Both the position numbers and the translations under genes were made by a program. The notes under the pieces are model-generated. The model saw only the letters and a list, made by a program, of their open reading frames with translations, ran no database searches and was not told where the DNA came from. Of a stretch of 64,000 bases of DNA, positions 34,322 through 42,604 are shown in pieces. Where the stretch lies: the NCBI RefSeq assembly GCF_008802365.1, contig NZ_VZQZ01000001.1:558001-622000 (forward strand), read 5' to 3'. Numbering within the stretch: the stretch's first letter is position 1; every line of letters starts with the position of its first letter. Source of the stretch: Oryzomonas japonica (GTDB lineage Bacteria; Desulfobacterota; Desulfuromonadia; Geobacterales; Pseudopelobacteraceae).

Positions 34322-35440
34322 TCATTGCACCAACGGCAAGAGTACCGTGAACTTGGTCCCATGGACGGCATCGGATTCCACCTTGATCATGCCGCGATGT
34401 TCCGCCACGATCTTGTGGCAGATGGCCAGCCCCAGGCCGGTGCCCGATGACTTGGTGCTGAAAAACGGCGTCCAGATGTTTTCCAGGTCCTCGGCCGGGA
34501 TACCGGGGCCGTCGTCGGCGATCTCCACGGCAACCATACGGGAGCGGCGATCATTCTGGGCCATGCGGTAATCGGACAGCACCCGGCTCGCCACCGTCAG
34601 CTGCCCGGTATCCTGCAAGGCGTCGATGGCGTTGCAGATCAGGTTGAGGAACAGCCGGGTCAGCATCTCCTCGTCGGCCATGATGGGCGGTATGCTGGGA
34701 TCGAAGTGTTTGTTGAAGGTGATGTCGCGACCGGTTACGGCCTGCTTTTGCAGCAGGAGGATGTCGCCCAGCACCTTGTGCAGGTTGACCGGCCCCAGCT
34801 TGAGCCCTCGCGGCGAGGCCAGTTCCAGCAGTTCGCGGATGATGTGGTCGATGCGCTCCGTTTCGCGGATCATCACCCGGGTGTAATCCAGCAGTTCGCT
34901 TTCGGCGTCCAACTCCCGCTCCAGGAGTTGGGCCGCCCCCTTGATGCCCCCCAGGGGGTTTTTCACCTCGTGGGCCAGCCCGGCTGCCAGTGCCCCCATG
35001 GTGGAGAGCCGATCGGCTTGACGGACCGCCGCCTCCAACTCGCGGATGTAGGTGATGTCCTTGAGGGACAGGATGGTGCCGATGTTTTCGCCGGTCCCCA
35101 GCATGAGCGGGTAACAGGTGGCGGCAACCGGCTTGACCTTGCCGGTGGAGCGGACCACCACGTTCTCATGGTCCGAGATGGTAATGCCGGTCTGGGTCGC
35201 TTTCTGGACCATCTCCACCAGGGTCTTTTCCAGGGCAAAGAGCTTGTCAAAGCTGGCGCCCATGGCCTGGCGCCGGGAAAATCCGGTGATTTCCTCGGCG
35301 GCCGGGTTGCACAGGGTGATCACGCCGTTTCGGTCCACGACGATCACGCCGTCGCCGACGCTGTCGAGCACGGTGGCGTAGTAATCGCCCGGATAGCTGC
35401 CTTGTTCGGCGATGTTGTCAGGGGTGGGCATGGTGGTCAT
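34322..35440 (-). CDS. ntrB: NtrB-like sensor histidine kinase
   Basis: 372 aa, soluble (no membrane helix). PAS domain about 20-130 (SVGDGVIVVDRNGVITLCNPAAEEITGF is the region), HisKA with phospho-His in GLAHEVKNPLGGIKGAAQLL near residue 155, then HATPase with NLICNAIDAL (N box), DDGPGIP (G1), FFSTKSSGTGLGLAI (F/G2). The KNPLGGIKGAAQLL form is the NtrB type. Cytosolic, likely controlled by a PII protein. The start overlaps the dusB end by 23 nt; ATG 35431 is an alternative. A 130-nt gap separates it from ntrC. Confidence 0.9.
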   Translation of the reverse strand: MTTMPTPDNIAEQGSYPGDYYATVLDSVGDGVIVVDRNGVITLCNPAAEEITGFSRRQAMGASFDKLFALEKTLVEMVQKATQTGITISDHENVVVRSTGKVKPVAATCYPLMLGTGENIGTILSLKDITYIRELEAAVRQADRLSTMGALAAGLAHEVKNPLGGIKGAAQLLERELDAESELLDYTRVMIRETERIDHIIRELLELASPRGLKLGPVNLHKVLGDILLLQKQAVTGRDITFNKHFDPSIPPIMADEEMLTRLFLNLICNAIDALQDTGQLTVASRVLSDYRMAQNDRRSRMVAVEIADDGPGIPAEDLENIWTPFFSTKSSGTGLGLAICHKIVAEHRGMIKVESDAVHGTKFTVLLPLVQ

Positions 35441-36407
35441 CCGGTGTGCCGGTTATCCTTTCGATCAGGGTGAACAGATCATCGACGGTGCGGACGGAGT
35501 TGGCTTCGCGCCGAATGTCGGCGGCGCCGGCAAAGCCGCGCGCATACCAACCGATGTGCTTTTTCATTTCACGGGCGGCCACAGCCTCGCCGCTCTCCTG
35601 CACGAACAGCTCCAGGTGCTGGCGTATGGCGCCGGCCCGCTCGGCTGCGTCGGCCGGCGTCACGGTCCCCCGTTCTTCCAGTTCCAAAACCTGCCGAAAT
35701 ATCCACGGATTGCCGAGGGAGCCCCGGGCGATCATCACCCCGTCGCACCCGGTTTCGGCCATCATGGCCCGGCAATCGTCGGCGCTGAAGATATCCCCGC
35801 TACCGATGACCGGGATGGTCAGGCACTCCTTGAGTCGGGCGATCTGGCTCCAGTCGGCATGTCCCGAGAACATCTGGGAGCGGCTGCGGGGGTGCAGGGT
35901 AACGGCGTCGCACCCCTCGGCCTCGGCGATCCTGCCGATTTCAAGATAAGTATCGTCCCCGCAATGCCAGCCGGAACGGATCTTGATCGTCAGGGGCAGG
36001 GCGGTGGCAGCCCGCACGGCCTTGACGATGGCGGCAATGCCGGCCGGATCGCGCAAGAGGGCGCTGCCTGCGCCGGTACCGACCACCTTGCGAACCGGGC
36101 ACCCCATGTTGATATCGAGCAGTTCCCCGTATTCTGCTACCATGCGGGCGGCTTCCGCCAGGCTCTCGGGCGAATCCCCGAAGAGTTGGATGCCCAGCGG
36201 CCGGTCTTCCGGGCAACTCTTCAACAGGGCCAGGGTTTTTATGCCTTCGCGGACCAAACCGTTGACGCTTACCATCTCGGTGAAGGCAAGAGCGGCACCA
36301 TTGCGACGGCAGAGGAGACGGAACGGCAGGTTGGTGATTCCGGCCAAGGGGGCAAGCACAACGTTGTGCGCCAGGGATAGTCTACCGATTTTCAATGGTT
36401 TCAGCAT
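35418..36407 (-). CDS. dusB: tRNA-dihydrouridine synthase B (NifR3)
   Basis: 329 aa TIM barrel. FMN-binding and catalytic features: APLAGITNLPFR at the start, catalytic Cys in INMGCPVRKV, TIKIRSGWH, TLHPRSRSQMFSG (tRNA/FMN contacts) and GSGDIFSADD, GVMIARGSLGNPW. It reduces uridine in the tRNA D-loop with NADPH. In alphaproteobacteria nifR3 heads the ntrBC operon, and the same order is seen here. ATG 36407 chosen; a GTG at 36416 is also possible, neither has a strong ribosome site. Confidence 0.94.
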   Translation of the reverse strand: MLKPLKIGRLSLAHNVVLAPLAGITNLPFRLLCRRNGAALAFTEMVSVNGLVREGIKTLALLKSCPEDRPLGIQLFGDSPESLAEAARMVAEYGELLDINMGCPVRKVVGTGAGSALLRDPAGIAAIVKAVRAATALPLTIKIRSGWHCGDDTYLEIGRIAEAEGCDAVTLHPRSRSQMFSGHADWSQIARLKECLTIPVIGSGDIFSADDCRAMMAETGCDGVMIARGSLGNPWIFRQVLELEERGTVTPADAAERAGAIRQHLELFVQESGEAVAAREMKKHIGWYARGFAGAADIRREANSVRTVDDLFTLIERITGTPDDHHAHP

Positions 36408-36452
36408 GATGCACACGGGTAATGGCTAGCGGAAGGAGAATAAATAGTTGAG

Positions 36453-36497
36453 TGATGCCTAAATTTTGGGCATAGTATCACAGCCATTTAAAATGGC
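36453..36497. promoter_or_regulatory. two palindromes between dusB-ntrBC and the tat gene
   Basis: ATGCC-TAAATTTTG-GGCAT (about 36453-36471) and GCCATTT-A-AAATGGC (36483-36497) lie in the AT-rich divergent gap, suitable as operators for either direction. Confidence 0.4.
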
Positions 36498-36610
36498 AAA
36501 GGGAAAATTCAGAAAATAGTTGTTGCCAAGATGGTTGTTTACGGTTTTAATATTACTCTAACTATAACGCACGCATTGGGTGACAGGCCAGCGCAATCAA
36601 GGAGTTGAAT

Positions 36611-36937
36611 ATGTTTGGAATCGGGATGCCGGAACTTATCATTATCATGGTCATCGCCCTGATCGTTATCGGACCGCACAAATTGCCGGAACTCGCCAAG
36701 TCCCTGGGCAAAGGTTTGGCGGAGTTCAAGAGAGCCTCCGAGGACTTCCAGCGCAACATCCAGGAAGAGGCCCGCAAGAGCGAGGAGAAGCTGGAGCCGC
36801 AACAGGAGGCCGTGACGCCGCCCGCCGAGCCCGAGCATGTGGCTACGGCAGCGTCGGCAGAGCATGGGCCTGTGGCCGCAGCGGCGCCGGCTGAGCAGCA
36901 TGATGCCGGGGAAAAGAAGGATGCCCCCCACGCCTGA
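36611..36937 (+). CDS. TatA/TatB-type Sec-independent translocase subunit
   Basis: 108 aa. N-terminal membrane helix MFGIGMPELIIIMVIALIVIG (seen from residue 3), hinge GPHKLPELAKSLGKGLAEFKRA amphipathic helix, then a long Glu/Ala-rich soluble tail. The MPEL Glu in the helix suggests TatB, the length is between TatA and TatB. It would work with TatC to export folded proteins such as the Tat-signal aldo/keto reductase at 40018. AAGGAG stands 7 nt before the ATG. No tatC is adjacent. Confidence 0.9.
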   Translation: MFGIGMPELIIIMVIALIVIGPHKLPELAKSLGKGLAEFKRASEDFQRNIQEEARKSEEKLEPQQEAVTPPAEPEHVATAASAEHGPVAAAAPAEQHDAGEKKDAPHA

Positions 36938-36966
36938 TTCCACGGATGGCGCACGCTTCAAAAACG

Positions 36967-37001
36967 AAAAGAGCCGGGTCGCACCCCGGCTCTTTTTTTA
37001 T
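36967..37001. terminator. bidirectional terminator between tat and hsp20
   Basis: AAAAGAGCCGGG, loop TCGCA, CCCGGCTCTTTTTTT; A-tract and U-tract on both sides, suited to both convergent genes. Confidence 0.9.
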
Positions 37002-37020
37002 AGTGCGCCCGGTAGGGCGC

Positions 37021-37467
37021 TTATTTGACCTCGATATTGATCTGTTTCGGCTTGGTTTCCTCTTTTTTCGGGAGGACGATGTTCAGGATGCCTTTCTCGC
37101 AGGTGGCCTGCACATGTTCCTGATCAATGGTCGCCGGCAGGCTGAAGCTGCGTTGGAATGAGCCGAAATAGCGCTCGATGCGGTGATAGTTTTCCTTCTT
37201 GACCGAGTCTTCGTGTTTGCGTTCCCCCCTGAGGGTCAGGGTATTATCCTCGATGCGTACATCGATGTCCCTCTGGTCCACATCAGGCACCTCGGCCTTG
37301 ATGACGATGGCGTCTTCCGTCTCGTAGATGTCCACGGCCGGCTGCCAGATCCCCTCGCGGGTCTCCTCACCGGAAATATCATGGTTCCAGGAGACGTTCA
37401 ACAGCCGATTCATCTGCTCCTGCATGGTGCGCAACTCCCTGAGCGGATTGTATTTGACAAGTGCCAT
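37021..37467 (-). CDS. Hsp20-family small heat-shock protein
   Basis: 148 aa. Alpha-crystallin domain from about residue 42 (WQPAVDIYETEDAIVIKAEVPDV region), with the conserved GILNIVLPK motif near the C-terminus and a C-terminal IxV-like element (INIEV) for oligomer contacts. ATP-independent holdase in the cytosol. The ribosome site AAGGAGG is strong. A sigma-70-like promoter with a CTTGA -35 lies upstream, compatible also with a heat-shock sigma factor. Confidence 0.95.
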   Translation of the reverse strand: MALVKYNPLRELRTMQEQMNRLLNVSWNHDISGEETREGIWQPAVDIYETEDAIVIKAEVPDVDQRDIDVRIEDNTLTLRGERKHEDSVKKENYHRIERYFGSFQRSFSLPATIDQEHVQATCEKGILNIVLPKKEETKPKQINIEVK

Positions 37468-37514
37468 ATCCGTATCCTCCTTTGTTCTTTAAATGGCGAA
37501 CCCTTTCTATCACA

Positions 37515-37542
37515 AACATAATGTCGAATTTCTCAAAGTCAA
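37515..37542 (-). promoter_or_regulatory. promoter of hsp20
   Basis: Minus strand TTGACT (37537-37542), 16-bp spacer, TATGTT (37515-37520). The -35 reads CCCTTGACTT, overlapping a sigma-32 type CTTGA element. Confidence 0.5.
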
Positions 37543-37647
37543 GGGGAGGCGAAACTCATTAAACTGGGTGTATTATTTTTTTACGATAGTGTATAGTAAA
37601 GACGGATTGGCAGCCAGAGTGGGCCGACAGGCCGCAGGAGACGAACC

Positions 37648-37857
37648 ATGCCACTGATTGTAGAAGCGATCTTCATAGCACTGACCATGCTTATAGCCTT
37701 TTTTCTGGCGTTTTTGATGATGTTCCTCCTGGCCCTGTTCCTTGCCCCCATCGAGCGCGGGCTTTCCAAGTTCATTTGGGACCACACCACCCCCGCTTCC
37801 CCTGCACCGTCCCAAAAGGGCCAGTCCTACCGGGATTTCAGTAAAAAACACTTCTGA
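37648..37857 (+). CDS. small membrane protein of unknown function
   Basis: 69 aa. Residues 3-38 form one or two hydrophobic helices (IVEAIFIALTMLIAFFLAFL), followed by a short polar tail rich in Ser/Pro/Lys ending QSYRDFSKKHF. CAGGAG precedes the ATG. No family recognised. The following 222 nt (37858-38079) contain no gene that I can support. Confidence 0.55.
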   Translation: MPLIVEAIFIALTMLIAFFLAFLMMFLLALFLAPIERGLSKFIWDHTTPASPAPSQKGQSYRDFSKKHF

Positions 37858-38079
37858 GTACGGTCGTCGCTCGATGCCTGATACTCATCCAAGAAAGCGG
37901 CCGGAAGCACACCGCGTTGAAAAGCGCAGGATAAACCGGCCGAACGCTCCCGCCACTGAATACCGTGAAACGCGGTTCCTGCTGGTAGCAACCCTGGCCG
38001 TTTCCGGCATCCATTCCCATGACGACACAAATCACCATATACGTTCTAATGGCTGGAGACCTGCGCCGGGAGAGAGCTT

Positions 38080-38862
38080 ATGGAATTCAAGAATCTGCTG
38101 ATCGAGACCGTTGACAACGTGGCCACCCTGACCGTCAACCGCCCCAGGAGCCTCAACTCCCTCACAAGCGAGGTGTTGGGAGAGCTGGAATGCGCCCTGT
38201 ATGGCTTGGACCTTGATGCCGACGTCAGGGCGGTGGTGCTGACCGGCGCCGGAGAGCGGGCCTTCGTGGCCGGGGCCGACATCAAGGAGATGTCCGCGAT
38301 GAACGCCCTTGAGGCGCATGCCTTTGCCCGGAAGGGGCAGCAGGTGATGCTGCTTATGAACAGGATGAAAAAGCCGGTCATCGCGGCGGTCAACGGCTAT
38401 GCCCTGGGGGGCGGGCTGGAGTTGGCCCTGGCCTGCGATTTCATCTATGCCGCCACCACGCCCCGGCTCGGTTTCCCCGAGGTAACCCTGGGGATCATGC
38501 CCGGCTTTGGCGGCACCCAGAACCTGGCTCGCCTGATCGGTCCCAACCGGGCCAACGAGATGGTCTTTACCGGCAGGATGCTGGACGCCGACAAGGCGTG
38601 CGCCTGGGGGATCGTCAACGAGGTCTTTCCGCCGGAGGAACTTTTGGCCAAGGCCCGGGAAACAGCCCAGGCCATTGCCCAGGTGGCCCCGTTGGGGGTA
38701 AGCAGCGCCAAGGATGCCATCGCCAATGGCCTGAACATGGGCAAGGAGGACGGTTTCCGCTACGAGGCGGCCCTGTTCGGCGTGCTCTTCGCCACCGAGG
38801 ATCAGCGGGAAGGCATGGGGGCGTTTGTGGAGAAACGCCAGGCGGCGTTTAAGGGGAAATAG
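38080..38862 (+). CDS. enoyl-CoA hydratase/isomerase (crotonase) family protein
   Basis: 260 aa. Oxyanion-hole motifs AFVAGADIKEM and ALGGGLELALACDF; both catalytic Glu positions of crotonase appear retained (GGGLELA and FPEVTLGIMPGFGGTQ). This matches short-chain enoyl-CoA hydratases such as Crt. It hydrates trans-2-enoyl-CoA in fatty acid or butanoate metabolism. No other beta-oxidation gene is adjacent, so its pathway is not defined here. Confidence 0.92.
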   Translation: MEFKNLLIETVDNVATLTVNRPRSLNSLTSEVLGELECALYGLDLDADVRAVVLTGAGERAFVAGADIKEMSAMNALEAHAFARKGQQVMLLMNRMKKPVIAAVNGYALGGGLELALACDFIYAATTPRLGFPEVTLGIMPGFGGTQNLARLIGPNRANEMVFTGRMLDADKACAWGIVNEVFPPEELLAKARETAQAIAQVAPLGVSSAKDAIANGLNMGKEDGFRYEAALFGVLFATEDQREGMGAFVEKRQAAFKGK

Positions 38863-38954
38863 CAGCGGTTTCATCCGTCCGGCGGGAACGCTAAGCGCAC
38901 ATGACCTCATTCTCGTCCCGCCGCCCACAAATACAACTATTAAACGAGGACTCT

Positions 38955-39554
38955 ATGTACCCTGAGTCGGATGATCTGAACGACTATCTGGTTTCCGATA
39001 CCATTATTGATTGGCAAACTCCGGCTGTCCGGCAGAAGGCCCTGGAACTTACGCAAACATTACCGGATGAGGTTGCCAAGGCCCGCTGTCTGTTCGAATG
39101 GGTCAGGGACACCATCCCCCATTCCGCTGACGCCGGACTGGACATTGTGACCTGCACGGCCAGCGAGGTGCTCCATCACGGTACCGGGATCTGCTTTGCC
39201 AAAAGCCATCTCCTGGCCGCCCTGCTCCGGGCGGTAGGTATCCCGGCCGGTTTCTGCTACCAGGTCTTGCGGCTGGACCCGCCTGTGGATAACGAGCCGG
39301 TTCTGCACGGCTTTAACGGCATCTACCTGGCGACCCTCCAAAAGTGGATTCGGGTCGATGCGCGGGGCAATGCCAAGGGGATCAACGCCCAATTCAGCAC
39401 CGGGAACGAGCAACTCGCCTTTGCCATGGACCCGGAGGCCGACGAGTTCATCTACGAAGCGATCTTTGCGGCACCGGTGGAGAGCGTGGTCAACCGGCTG
39501 AAAATGTACAAGACCAAAAGCGAATTGTGGGACGATCTGCCCCAATCCCTGTAA
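38955..39554 (+). CDS. transglutaminase-like superfamily protein
   Basis: 199 aa. The papain-like core is seen: Cys in TGICFAKSHLLAALLRA, His in VLHGFNGIYL and Asp in WIRVDARGN. Such stand-alone bacterial domains are usually peptidases or amidases rather than cross-linkers. No signal peptide. CGAGGA precedes ATG 38955; a longer in-frame start is unlikely. The 88-aa gene follows after 32 nt. Confidence 0.85.
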   Translation: MYPESDDLNDYLVSDTIIDWQTPAVRQKALELTQTLPDEVAKARCLFEWVRDTIPHSADAGLDIVTCTASEVLHHGTGICFAKSHLLAALLRAVGIPAGFCYQVLRLDPPVDNEPVLHGFNGIYLATLQKWIRVDARGNAKGINAQFSTGNEQLAFAMDPEADEFIYEAIFAAPVESVVNRLKMYKTKSELWDDLPQSL

Positions 39555-39586
39555 TTGAAAGAACGACATAAGAACGTGGATGCACA

Positions 39587-39853
39587 ATGGACAGGGATGT
39601 GAACCTCTATAACCAGGGCAAAAATGCGCTGATGCTGCTGGTCCGTCTGTATCGGCAACGCGGTTCGTACCGGATCATACGCGACCCCGAAGGGGTCATC
39701 AGCCTGTGGGCCATCGAAGGCGCCGAAAGAACCCCGTTTTCCGTATCCTTTGCGGACCGGGGACGCATCAGCGGAAATCTTGAGGACATGTCCCCCGAGT
39801 TTGTGCGGTCATTCATTGCGTATGTGAGGAAAAACGGGGTGCGGATTGCCTGA
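39587..39853 (+). CDS. hypothetical protein, 88 aa
   Basis: No recognised domain. The sequence is a mixed alpha/beta polypeptide without signal or membrane segment, with SYRIIRDPEGVISLWAI and PEFVRSFIAYVRKNG as the most regular parts. A weak ribosome site precedes the ATG. It may be co-transcribed with the transglutaminase-like gene. Confidence 0.5.
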   Translation: MDRDVNLYNQGKNALMLLVRLYRQRGSYRIIRDPEGVISLWAIEGAERTPFSVSFADRGRISGNLEDMSPEFVRSFIAYVRKNGVRIA

Positions 39854-39893
39854 TTGATGGGAGAACGTGCGTCAAGTAGACTTTTTTAACATC

Positions 39894-39921
39894 TTGAAAT
39901 TGCCGATAAACGTTGTACTTT
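39894..39921 (+). promoter_or_regulatory. sigma-70 promoter of the aldo/keto reductase operon
   Basis: TTGAAA (39894-39899), 16-bp spacer, TACTTT (39916-39921), about 95 nt before the start codon. Confidence 0.55.
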
Positions 39922-40017
39922 AGTGAAGCACGGCATGCGGAAGAGATCACTTCCCGGCGGTAGCAGGATCTGGCTGCGGTCAGACAGAGTCGCTGTTGAA
40001 CGAAAGGAGCCCACGCC

Positions 40018-41196
40018 ATGGAACCCACTAAACCGAAGGGGATGAACCGCAGGACCTTCATCAAGGCCGGCATGGCGGGTGCCGCAACCGCCCTGATCGC
40101 CCCGCCCGCGTTTGCGGAGGCCCTGCAGCAGATGGCCGGACCGGAACACTCCGCCTTTCCGAAACCGGTCTATCGCACCTTGGGTCGTACCGGCCTGAAG
40201 ATCACCGTGGTCAGCTTCGGGGCCATGCTGACCCCCGAGCCGGAGGTGATCCGGGTCGCCATCGACCGGGGGGTGAACTACATCGACACGGCCCGCAAGT
40301 ACATGGGGGGCAAGAATGAGGAGATCGTCGCCAAGGCGGTAAAAGGGGTGCGGGACAAGCTCTTCATCGCCACCAAGACCCAGCCGGAGTCCCACACAAG
40401 GGCCGAGATCATCCGTGACGTGGAGGCCAGCCTGAAGGCGTTGGGGACCGACCACATCGACGTGATCCAACTCCACAACGTCACCGGCAGACAGCGGATT
40501 TTCAACGCCGAGACGCGGGAGGCGCTGGCGCAGCTGAAAAAACAGGGGAAGGTGCGCTTCTGCGGGGTGACCACCCACAAGAACGAGGCCGAGGTGCTGA
40601 ACGCCCTGGTGGACGACCCGGACCGGTTCTTCGACACCTGCCTCGTCAAGTACAACTTCACGTCGGGCAGGGAGGTCTCGGTCGCCATCGACCGGGCCGC
40701 CTCGGCCGGCATCGGCATCATCGCCATGAAAACCCAAGCGGGGGGGTATGACACTACGGGCCTGGGCAGGATCAGCGCCCACCAGGCCGCCCTCAAGTGG
40801 GTGCTCCAAAATCCCAAAGTGACCGCGGCCATACCGGGCATGAAGAACCTGACGCAACTCAAGGAGGATATGGCCGTCATGGGCATGTCCTTTACCTATG
40901 CCGACGTACGGCGCCTCGACCGCTACGCCGAGGCCATCGCCCCCTTCTACTGCGGCTTCTGCGGTTCGTGCGAGGCGGGATGCCCCCGGGGTGTGGAGAT
41001 CTCCACCGTCAACCGGGCCCTTATGTACGCCGAGGGGGGGTACCGGGATCTCTCCCTGGCCCGCGCCACCTACGCCGAACTGCCACGACAGGCGACGGCG
41101 GCGGCCTGTAGCGACTGCGAAGGGTGCAGCGCCCAGTGCGTCAACGGGCTGGATATCGCCGCCAAGATGGAACGCGCCCGGACGGTGTTGGCATGA
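40018..41196 (+). CDS. Tat-exported aldo/keto reductase with C-terminal 4Fe-4S domain
   Basis: 392 aa. A twin-arginine signal (NRRTFIKAG, then hydrophobic stretch ending AFA near residue 38) is followed by an aldo/keto reductase barrel (about 45-300): FGAMLTPEPE, DTARKYMGGKNEE, HIDVIQLHN, and YNFTSG. The catalytic Asp-Tyr-Lys region (D-T-A-x-x-Y, K in IATKTQ) is retained. The C-terminus has two Cys clusters, CGFCGSCEAGCP and CSDCEGCSAQC, for two 4Fe-4S clusters. An electron-transfer partner rather than free NADPH is therefore likely in the periplasm. GAAAGGAG precedes the ATG; the next gene overlaps by 4 nt. Confidence 0.88.
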   Translation: MEPTKPKGMNRRTFIKAGMAGAATALIAPPAFAEALQQMAGPEHSAFPKPVYRTLGRTGLKITVVSFGAMLTPEPEVIRVAIDRGVNYIDTARKYMGGKNEEIVAKAVKGVRDKLFIATKTQPESHTRAEIIRDVEASLKALGTDHIDVIQLHNVTGRQRIFNAETREALAQLKKQGKVRFCGVTTHKNEAEVLNALVDDPDRFFDTCLVKYNFTSGREVSVAIDRAASAGIGIIAMKTQAGGYDTTGLGRISAHQAALKWVLQNPKVTAAIPGMKNLTQLKEDMAVMGMSFTYADVRRLDRYAEAIAPFYCGFCGSCEAGCPRGVEISTVNRALMYAEGGYRDLSLARATYAELPRQATAAACSDCEGCSAQCVNGLDIAAKMERARTVLA

Positions 41197-42083
41197 GCGC
41201 CAAGCGTCTGGCGTGGCTGCTCCCGGCCCTGTTCCTGCTTCTCGGCCTCCTACCCGGCGCGTGGGCGGCGGGCGATATGGAGGAGCTCCTGCCGCCGGTC
41301 TCCTGCGGTGCCGGGTGGCAGATGGAGGGTAAGCCGCTCTTCTACAACCGGGATACCCTGTCCGACCGGATCGACGGCGAGGCCGAACTGTACTTCCCCT
41401 ACGGCTTCGAGCGCATGGCCGCCGCCCGCTATGCCGCGAAGAAAACCCCCGAAGCTGGCATCGACGTGGAGATCTACCGCATGGGGTCGCTGCTGGACGC
41501 CTTCGGCATGTATGCCAACTACCGCCAGAAGGAGGGGAGCACCATTGCCGTGGGCGCCGAGTCCAATCTCTCCCCCTCGCAGCTCTTCAGCTACCAAGGG
41601 CGTTTCTTCATCCACATCCAGATGACCGGCACCAGTGATGCCGCCACGACCGTCCTGGCCGAATGCGGGAGGACGGTGGCGGCGCGGCTGCCGGGTACGC
41701 AAAGCAGGCCGCCCGAGCTTTCGGCCCTGGAACGGTCCGAGGTGGTCAAGGGAACCGAGCGCTACCTGCCCCAGAGCCTCTTGGGGTATGATTTTCTGAA
41801 CAGGGGGATCATGGCCGATGCCGTGGTTGGGGGGACGAACCTGCAGATATTCCTGCTCCTGGGGCAAACGGCCGAATCCGCATCCGCCGCATTCGGCCGT
41901 TACCGTTCCCTGTTGGCCCAGGGGAAGATTGAATCGGGGGGAAATGATGCGGCGCTTGTGGAGGGTGTCGATCCCCTCTACGGACCGGTCGTGATTCTGC
42001 GGAAGGGGGGCTGCCTCGCCGGCGCCCTCAAGTTCGGCGCGAAGGATGGCGTCCGCGCCCTGCTGGAGCGTATCTGCCGGTGA
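41193..42083 (+). CDS. exported DUF6599-like protein
   Basis: 296 aa. Signal peptide (LLPALFLLLGLLPGAWA, cleavage near 25), then a region with YNRDTLSDRIDGEAELYFPYGF, EIYRMGSLLDAFGMYANYR and ILRKGGCLAGALKFG, which I associate with the DUF6599 family of envelope proteins of unknown role. No cofactor motif. Its start overlaps the stop of the Fe-S aldo/keto reductase (ATGA), implying coupled translation and perhaps a common periplasmic function. Confidence 0.75.
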   Translation: MSAKRLAWLLPALFLLLGLLPGAWAAGDMEELLPPVSCGAGWQMEGKPLFYNRDTLSDRIDGEAELYFPYGFERMAAARYAAKKTPEAGIDVEIYRMGSLLDAFGMYANYRQKEGSTIAVGAESNLSPSQLFSYQGRFFIHIQMTGTSDAATTVLAECGRTVAARLPGTQSRPPELSALERSEVVKGTERYLPQSLLGYDFLNRGIMADAVVGGTNLQIFLLLGQTAESASAAFGRYRSLLAQGKIESGGNDAALVEGVDPLYGPVVILRKGGCLAGALKFGAKDGVRALLERICR

Positions 42084-42140
42084 TGACGTGACGTTGCCGG
42101 GTAAGGCGGGATTGTGCACCCCCGCCGCTACAGCCCGGTT

Positions 42141-42521
42141 TTAGCCGCAAACCTCGGCTTTGACGATGGTCTTCATCTTCTTCAGCCGGCCTATGGCCTG
42201 TTTGCAGGCTTCGAAGGCATCGCCGCTGTTGGGGGAACTGACGGCGGCAAGCGAGATAATGTCGCCGACGCGGAGCCGGCCGGTGCGTCGGATCAGGAGG
42301 ATATCTTCCAGGGCGAATTCCGCGGCCAGTTTGCCGGCCATGTCGCGCAGTTCCGTCTCGGTATCACCGTTTGTGGCATAGTCGATGTAGCTTGTGGTCC
42401 CGCCAACACCCGCCATGGGTTTTACCACGGCATAATGGATAACGACCGACCCGGCCTTCTTCGTTGTTATCAGGTCGTAAATCTGTGCAGGATCAATAGG
42501 GTCGGGTGTGATTCTAACCAT
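42141..42521 (-). CDS. divergent MoaE-like protein
   Basis: 126 aa. The fold is indicated by MVRITPDPIDPAQIYDLI, RTGRLRVGDIISLAAVSSP and DAFEACKQAIGRLKKM, all close to the MoaE large subunit of molybdopterin synthase. However, the HRxxAF residue pair reads NSGDAF and the C-terminal active-site Lys motif (usually PIWKKE) is not present; the protein ends KTIVKAEVCG. It may not be a functional MPT synthase. GGAGA lies 6 nt before ATG 42521; an ATG at 42533 lacks a ribosome site. Neighbours give no molybdenum context. Confidence 0.7.
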   Translation of the reverse strand: MVRITPDPIDPAQIYDLITTKKAGSVVIHYAVVKPMAGVGGTTSYIDYATNGDTETELRDMAGKLAAEFALEDILLIRRTGRLRVGDIISLAAVSSPNSGDAFEACKQAIGRLKKMKTIVKAEVCG

Positions 42522-42604
42522 TCGTGTCTCCATGTTTGTGATGTCATACGGATGGTGGATCGTCCGTGTCTTTTAACGTAGTTCCTGATGGCAGCACTGA
42601 CGGC

